Positions 60,478 to 64,000 of a stretch of 64,000 bases of DNA are shown piece after piece. The notes under the pieces were generated by a model. The model did no database searches and was not told the DNA's origin. It was given only the letters and a program-made list of their open reading frames with translations. A program made the translations under genes and the position numbers. Position 1 is the stretch's first letter; every line of letters starts with the position of its first letter. Origin of the DNA: Rhodospirillales bacterium. GTDB lineage: Bacteria > Pseudomonadota > Alphaproteobacteria > Reyranellales > Reyranellaceae. The DNA is taken from assembly GCA_016699855.1 (NCBI GenBank), contig CP064988.1, positions 5,174,501 through 5,238,500 on the forward strand, read 5' to 3'.

Positions 60478-60640
60478 ATGCTGTTGCGGTTCATCCGCTC
60501 ACGTGCGGACGCCGACGCCCGACGACGGACGCCGCGTGGCGCTCGTATGGCCGACCGGCGGGCATCGGCAATTCGCGTGTTAGGCACGAGCTTCGGTGAT
60601 CCACCGGTGCAGTGGCAGCGTTGACCTGGTCGTCCCAAGC

Positions 60641-60715
60641 CGGAGTCAGGCCTGCGATCCGGCCTTTTCGAGTAGACTGGCCGGACGGATTTGCCGATTT
60701 GCAGCCTGACCCGAC
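60641..60715. repeat. GGGGTCAG palindrome (copy 4)
   Basis: CGGAGTCAGGCCTGCGATCC, CGGCCTTTTCG in the middle, then GGATTTGCCGATTTGCAGCC and TGACCCG. It is slightly decayed at both ends. It ends 15 bp before the next gene start and so may overlap its promoter region. Between 60478 and 60640 I see no gene. Confidence 0.75.
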
Positions 60716-60730
60716 CTCGGGAGACCGCTT

Positions 60731-61618
60731 GTGTCCTACGCGCCCGCCGCCGCGTCGCCGTCCACCGGTCTCGACCGCGCCGTCGCGGTCGGCCATCGGA
60801 CGTCGCGCCGGTGGAACGCCACAATCTGTAAGTCGCTGGTCCTTATCCTCGCGCTCCTCTCGGCGCCCGTCTCGGGTTCGCCCCGCGCGCAGCCTCTGAC
60901 CGAGGTCTTGCGCCTCGCGCTCGCCGACGGCTTCACCATCGACCAGTTCGCTCGCGCGCTGGACGGCGCGCCCTCGAACCGCGCCTTCGACGGCGAGTCG
61001 TTCCGCATCCTCGCGCTCTTCGGATCGCACGTCGAGCCGCGCTGCCGCGCGGCGCTGGGCGAGGCGATCAAGGCGACGCTGGGTCCGGTGCTGGGCCGTG
61101 CCGAGCCCTTTGCCGAGGATCCGGCATGGGACGGCCGCTTGGGGACCCTACCGCTCCCGGATGCCCCCGGCTCGCGCCACCGGAGCCTCGTCGTGATCGT
61201 CGGCGAGTCGAGACAGGATGATGGCCGCAAGCTTTTTGGCATGCTGGACGACGACGGGGCGGGACGGCCGGGTTACTTCAACGGCTCGAGGCTCTGGTTC
61301 TACCGCGCGAACTACGGATACTGGCATCGCCACGACAAGGGGGAAAAGTATTCGGAGACGATATTGATTCTCCTGCCGATGAACCCGGACGGCGCCATCA
61401 TGCGCTGCGACGACGTGGGAACGAGAGCCGCCGACCTCGCCGACGCGATGCAGTCGGATCGCGCCGCGGTGCTCCAGGCCGAGCAGGAAGACGAGGTACC
61501 GTTCGAGAGACGTACGTCGTTTCTGATGCACCAACTGCGCATCACCAGCCTGCTGGCGGACGTGCCGCCATCGGAGCGAGGCGCCTTCTTACGCATCTTC
61601 AAGGCTGGCTCTCGTTAG
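60731..61618 (+). CDS. Exported protein, unknown
   Basis: A 295-residue protein starting at GTG. A basic N-terminus is followed by a hydrophobic stretch at about 34-50 (SLVLILALLSAPVSGSPRAQ), probably a signal peptide. The mature part has GESRQDDGRKLFGMLDDDGA, then NGSRLWFYRANYGYWHRHDK and ILILLPMNPDGAIMRCDDVG, perhaps a beta-rich fold. No known family. The start lies 15 bp after repeat copy 4. Confidence 0.65.
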   Translation: MSYAPAAASPSTGLDRAVAVGHRTSRRWNATICKSLVLILALLSAPVSGSPRAQPLTEVLRLALADGFTIDQFARALDGAPSNRAFDGESFRILALFGSHVEPRCRAALGEAIKATLGPVLGRAEPFAEDPAWDGRLGTLPLPDAPGSRHRSLVVIVGESRQDDGRKLFGMLDDDGAGRPGYFNGSRLWFYRANYGYWHRHDKGEKYSETILILLPMNPDGAIMRCDDVGTRAADLADAMQSDRAAVLQAEQEDEVPFERRTSFLMHQLRITSLLADVPPSERGAFLRIFKAGSR

Positions 61619-61657
61619 TGGAGGGGTCACCAATGGCCGGGCCAAAAGTAAAGACTA

Positions 61658-61767
61658 TGACGGGGTCAGGCTGAGCTGCCCCGGGGTCTCGCGGACACCT
61701 TGAAGAGGGGACAATGGTTCCCCGCAGGACGGGGTCAGCCTGACCCCGTCAGGCCTGACCCCGTCAC
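61658..61767. repeat. Composite GGGGTCAG copies with nested palindromes
   Basis: TGACGGGGTCAGGCTGAGCT opens. The far end is GACGGGGTCAGCCTGACCCC then GTCAGGCCTGACCCCGTCAC, i.e. several half-arms abutting. The middle GCGGACACCTTGAAGAGGGG looks like a decayed insertion-sequence end, but I cannot assign it. This is probably the product of repeated insertion or recombination. Confidence 0.65.
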
Positions 61768-61790
61768 AAGTATGAATCGCCAACCGCCGC

Positions 61791-62558
61791 TCACTTGGAA
61801 GCTCCCGGCGCGTAGGCGCGCAACTCCGATTCCGGTGGAAGGTGCAGCTTGATGCGCGTTCGCTCGCGCGTGATCCTGGCCCTTACGAAGTACTGGCTCG
61901 GGCCGTGCGCGGTATGGAACCGCAGGATCAGTTCAATCTCGCCGTTGCTTTCGACCCGCAGGCATGACGCGGTCTTCGCGTAGCTGTGCTGAGGGGGGCT
62001 GGCCGGCCGCACGTTCGTGAACTCGCGCAGATACGCCGCGTAAGCCTCCGAGATGTCCCAGTCGCAGGGGCGATTGAAGCCGGCGAGCAGCGCCCCGAGA
62101 TATCCCTCGACAGAGAGCGCGTCGAGCGGCGCCGCCATCGTCGCGCACGCATGGTTGGCCACTGACCGAGCGGAGCACTCGTTCCCAACCGTACGCGCAT
62201 GGACCGGGAATACGCACCGTATTCGCTCGCGCGCCCGGACCACCCCCACCCTGCCGTCGCCGACATCGGCATCGTTCGTGTGCACGCGGTCGACGGCGAT
62301 CATGTGGTCGCAGCCGATGTCCTCGCCCGCCCGCCGAAGACGCGCTAGGATCTTTACGGCGTATTCGTCGGCGAAATTCGTTCGGATTTCAGACTGCAGG
62401 AACGGCAGGACGACGTTCTCCCGCGTCCAGCGGTACGAGATGACGGACAGGCCGGACACGACGGCGAGCGCGCCGACGCCGGCCGCGATCCACGGCCATC
62501 GCGGCCGTCCCGGCCGCGCCGAAGCGCGCTGGATCGAAGCGTCGGGTCGGTCGTTCAT
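61791..62558 (-). CDS. Single-pass membrane protein, unknown
   Basis: A 255-residue protein. One TM helix near the N-terminus (about residues 22-40, WIAAGVGALAVVSGLSVIS) follows a positively charged cytosolic start, so the rest should be periplasmic. LPFLQSEIRTNFADEYAVKI, then several cysteines (DIGCDH, RIRCVF, GNECSA, HACATM, RPCDWD, SCLRVE). It ends KLHLPPESELRAYAPGASK. GGGAGCCGG precedes the ATG at 62558. No family recognised. Confidence 0.68.
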   Translation of the reverse strand: MNDRPDASIQRASARPGRPRWPWIAAGVGALAVVSGLSVISYRWTRENVVLPFLQSEIRTNFADEYAVKILARLRRAGEDIGCDHMIAVDRVHTNDADVGDGRVGVVRARERIRCVFPVHARTVGNECSARSVANHACATMAAPLDALSVEGYLGALLAGFNRPCDWDISEAYAAYLREFTNVRPASPPQHSYAKTASCLRVESNGEIELILRFHTAHGPSQYFVRARITRERTRIKLHLPPESELRAYAPGASK

Positions 62559-62590
62559 GGACCGGCTCCCGCGTATGACGGGGTCACGCG

Positions 62591-62738
62591 TGTGACGGGG
62601 GCAGGCTTGCGATCCGGCATTCGCCGCGATGTCCGCGCGGTCTCGCTCCGCTTGGTGTGACGGGGTCAGGCTTGCAATCCGGCATTTTTCACGCAGCGCC
62701 CCGGGCAACTTGCCGTTTTGCATGTCTGACCCCGTCAC
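62591..62738. repeat. GGGGTCAG palindrome (copies 5a partial and 5b full)
   Basis: A partial copy (GTGACGGGGGCAGGCTTGCG) begins near 62591, and a full one at 62657-62738: GTGACGGGGTCAGGCTTGCA to CATGTCTGACCCCGTCAC. In the full copy CCGGCATTTTTC pairs with ACTTGCCGTTTTGC inside the outer arms. This gives a long hairpin of about 82 nt. Confidence 0.85.
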
Positions 62739-62762
62739 TCCCAGCTACGTGGAACACGTTGA

Positions 62763-62871
62763 GTGACGGTGTCAGGGCATGCAAAACGGCAGTTTTCCCG
62801 CGCAGCGCTCCGAGAAGTTTGCCGTTCTGCAAGCCTGACCCTGTCACGTCACATGACCCTGTCACGTCACA
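62763..62871. repeat. GGGGTCAG palindrome (copy 6) with an 18-bp tandem duplication
   Basis: GTGACGGTGTCAGGGCATGC at the left; CGTTCTGCAAGCCTGACCCT then GTCAC at the right (62763-62847). TGACCCTGTCACGTCACA occurs twice in a row (62836-62853, 62854-62871), showing recent slippage or duplication at the element end. Confidence 0.82.
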
Positions 62872-62932
62872 TAGATTGGGATTCGGTCGGTCCAACTCGG
62901 CAGAGACATGTCAAACTCCGTGTCTGGTTTGG

Positions 62933-63196
62933 CTAGAAACAGAGCTCAGGGTCGTTGTTCCGATGGGGGTTTTCTTTACAGCTGTTAAAATTGGGGAAGA
63001 TAATATTGAGCAAGGTGATCGGACGTATCCACCCTGCGCTCACTGCAATGGAGTGGAGGAGGAGCAACTGCGCCGACAGCACCACGACGACCAACAGACA
63101 GGCCGCAGTGGCTTTGCCGGCATCCGCGCAGCAGGCGACAAATCCAGTGCGCGATTTCGCCGGACGTTCGATTCCGTTTGGTTTGTCTTTCGTCAT
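62933..63196 (-). CDS. Small membrane protein, unknown
   Basis: An 87-residue protein. A basic cytosolic start (MTKDKPNGIERPAKSRTG) is followed by one strong hydrophobic helix (about residues 30-52: AACLLVVVVLSAQLLLLHSI) and a short Asn-rich tail (NIIFPNFNSCKENPHRNNDP). It lies in a lower-GC patch (about 62850-63230) unlike the rest of the window. GAGGCGGACTAA is a fair ribosome site. Coding status is uncertain. Confidence 0.5.
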   Translation of the reverse strand: MTKDKPNGIERPAKSRTGFVACCADAGKATAACLLVVVVLSAQLLLLHSIAVSAGWIRPITLLNIIFPNFNSCKENPHRNNDPELCF

Positions 63197-63249
63197 TTAG
63201 TCCGCCTCGCGCGTCCCTAGGCTCAGGGCTCATTGATCATAGCCAGAAG

Positions 63250-63339
63250 ATGACGGTATCGGGGTCAGGCCTGCAAACCGGTGTTTTTGATCACGCGGCG
63301 CCCCGACGAATTTGCGCTTTGCAGGCCTGACCTCGTCAC
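63250..63339. repeat. GGGGTCAG palindrome (copy 7)
   Basis: TGACGGTATCGGGGTCAGGC (with a small insertion in the left arm) and TGCAGGCCTGACCTCGTCAC at the right. Centre AACCGGTGTTTTTGATCACG. The right end overlaps the last codons of the minus-strand gene that follows. Confidence 0.82.
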
Positions 63340-63608
63340 ACACCGCGCCTAACTTGCGTGGCTATCTCGGTCACGAGGTCAAAGAACTGATTGCCGTCAA
63401 TTTCGGGACGAAGGCCACGAACGATCGGATCGGCCACAACGGCGAGTTCATCCAGAGTGGCGCCTTGAAAAGCACACGCCGCCGCGGCTTGCCGAACCTC
63501 GCGCACGTCCAGCAGGTGTGAGACCAACGCCATCATATCGGCGTCGGCCAGCGGCTTCAGTTCTCGATATCCGATCTCGTTCAGCCGGCTTCCAAGTGAG
63601 TTCGTCAT
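63336..63608 (-). CDS. Small cytosolic protein, unknown
   Basis: A 90-residue helical protein: MTNSLGSRLNEIGYRELKPL, ADMMALVSHLLDVREVRQAA, GNQFFDLVTEIATQVRRGV. No signal or TM. The stop codon lies inside the end of repeat copy 7, so the natural C-terminus may have been changed by the insertion. GGGGCGGA lies just before the ATG. Coding status fairly likely because both codon pattern and amphipathic helices look real. Confidence 0.55.
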   Translation of the reverse strand: MTNSLGSRLNEIGYRELKPLADADMMALVSHLLDVREVRQAAAACAFQGATLDELAVVADPIVRGLRPEIDGNQFFDLVTEIATQVRRGV

Positions 63609-63774
63609 TTCCGCCCCACGGAGAAGCCAGCGCGCTGGAAGCGCGGTTGAGGGTCCGCGCCGTCAGCATGGCAAGGCTCATCACTCTTCGGCAAATGCGC
63701 AACAGCGAATCGTTGTGTGACGGAGCAGTCACAGAAGCGCCGGAAATGAGCGCGCACTGCCGCGAAATTGGCCA

Positions 63775-63809
63775 TTTTGTATATTGTATACAAAATACAA
63801 TATACAAAA
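63775..63809. promoter_or_regulatory. AT-rich perfect inverted repeat, probable GntR-type operator
   Basis: TTTTGTATATTGTA (63775-63788) is exactly inverted in TACAATATACAAAA (63796-63809), with a 7-bp centre TACAAAA. Overlapping it, TTGTATACAA (63784-63793) is a perfect palindrome of the kind bound by FadR/VanR-type GntR regulators. The site lies about 170 bp before the last ATG of the window, which it may control. The remaining sequence of the gap (63609-63774 and 63810-63978) has no clear gene. Confidence 0.65.
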
Positions 63810-63978
63810 CGCGAATCCGGCGAATCCGGGGGTACAAGGAGGCTCGATTCCGCCCGTCGTTACGGCATCGAGGAATCCGCCCGCCGGATTCCGACACGCC
63901 GAAAATCGCGTTTTGGCGAATGTCCGGGGGGGGTGATATGGAGGCGCCCCGCGCCACCTCGATCGATGGACTCCCGCC

Positions 63979-64000
63979 ATGCCCAACCCGCGCCGCACGC
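63979..64000 (+). CDS. Start of a gene cut off by the window edge
   Basis: An ATG at 63979 opens MPNPRRT and runs to the end of the window. The open frame is only seven codons, so the product cannot be named. Its position after the AT-rich palindrome makes a real, regulated gene plausible. Confidence 0.3.

Noticed and set aside
60736..61242. Minus-strand ORF containing IRTSDLQIVAFHRR
   Set aside because: A stock spurious phrase, antisense to the plausible exported protein gene at 60731. No ribosome site.
61681..61735. Possible insertion-sequence end (GCGGACACCTTGAAGAGGGG)
   Set aside because: Too short, with no transposase and no partner end; it cannot be assigned to a family from sequence alone.
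63729..63998. Minus-strand ORF with GIEPPCTPGFAGFAF, a phrase often seen in spurious proteins antisense to tRNA genes
   Set aside because: The plus strand at 63829-63839 has GGCTCGATTCC, close to a T-arm (GGTTCGATTCC), but no matching stem, anticodon arm or acceptor can be drawn. Neither a tRNA nor this protein is supported.

Overview
The window is very GC-rich DNA (roughly 70% G+C by eye) with densely packed genes on both strands. The content points to an alphaproteobacterium, probably Hyphomicrobiales or Rhodospirillales-like. The clues are an rplM-rpsI pair preceded by a PaaI thioesterase, a short-type argC nearby, a ppiD-trpE pair, two Bug/TctC-type binding proteins, and many acyl-CoA, SDR and MFS genes. 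Genus cannot be read from the sequence. Apart from a small ParD antitoxin I see no transcription-factor gene in the 64 kb, and no rRNA, clear tRNA, CRISPR array or intact insertion sequence.

0-8 kb: the end of cutA, an MFS carrier, a minus-strand run (two paralogous unknown proteins plus a glutathione S-transferase) downstream of metY, then a PLP aminotransferase, a class II aldolase and a Bug binding protein. 8-20 kb: MFS, a luciferase-like monooxygenase, a GT39-type membrane glycosyltransferase, a CoA-binding protein, an old-yellow-enzyme reductase, a large membrane patatin, a 2-hydroxyacid dehydrogenase coupled to a SnoaL-like protein, and an enoyl-CoA hydratase. 20-29 kb: PaaI thioesterase, rplM-rpsI with promoter and terminator, then an accessory block (cysteine hydrolase, subtilisin-RTX protease, FecR protein with a polyglycine tail, a small secreted protein) before argC.

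29-45 kb: acyl-CoA dehydrogenase, an OmpA-like protein, a Baeyer-Villiger-type monooxygenase, an aldo/keto reductase, a three-gene cluster like E. coli yjfL-yjfM-yjfC, an aminoglycoside-phosphotransferase-like kinase, a BadH-like SDR with a crotonase, an MFS carrier, and ppiD-trpE. 45-55 kb: an unknown protein, a divergent IlvD/Edd dehydratase, a mono-haem secreted peptide, an MFS gene with a frameshifted end, a large outer-membrane-type protein, a frameshifted TfoX-like gene, an orphan Flp pilin in an AT-rich patch, and a second acyl-CoA dehydrogenase.

56-63.4 kb is different. Mostly unrecognised exported or membrane proteins are separated by about nine full or partial copies of an imperfect palindrome of about 80 bp, with ends GTGACGGGGTCAGGC...CTGACCCCGTCAC. 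One full copy cuts a ParE toxin gene at about its ninth codon and leaves the ParD antitoxin alone. Two other intergenic palindrome families are scattered through the rest of the window. The window ends with a very AT-rich 14-bp perfect inverted repeat containing TTGTATACAA, a likely GntR-type operator, upstream of a gene that runs off the edge.
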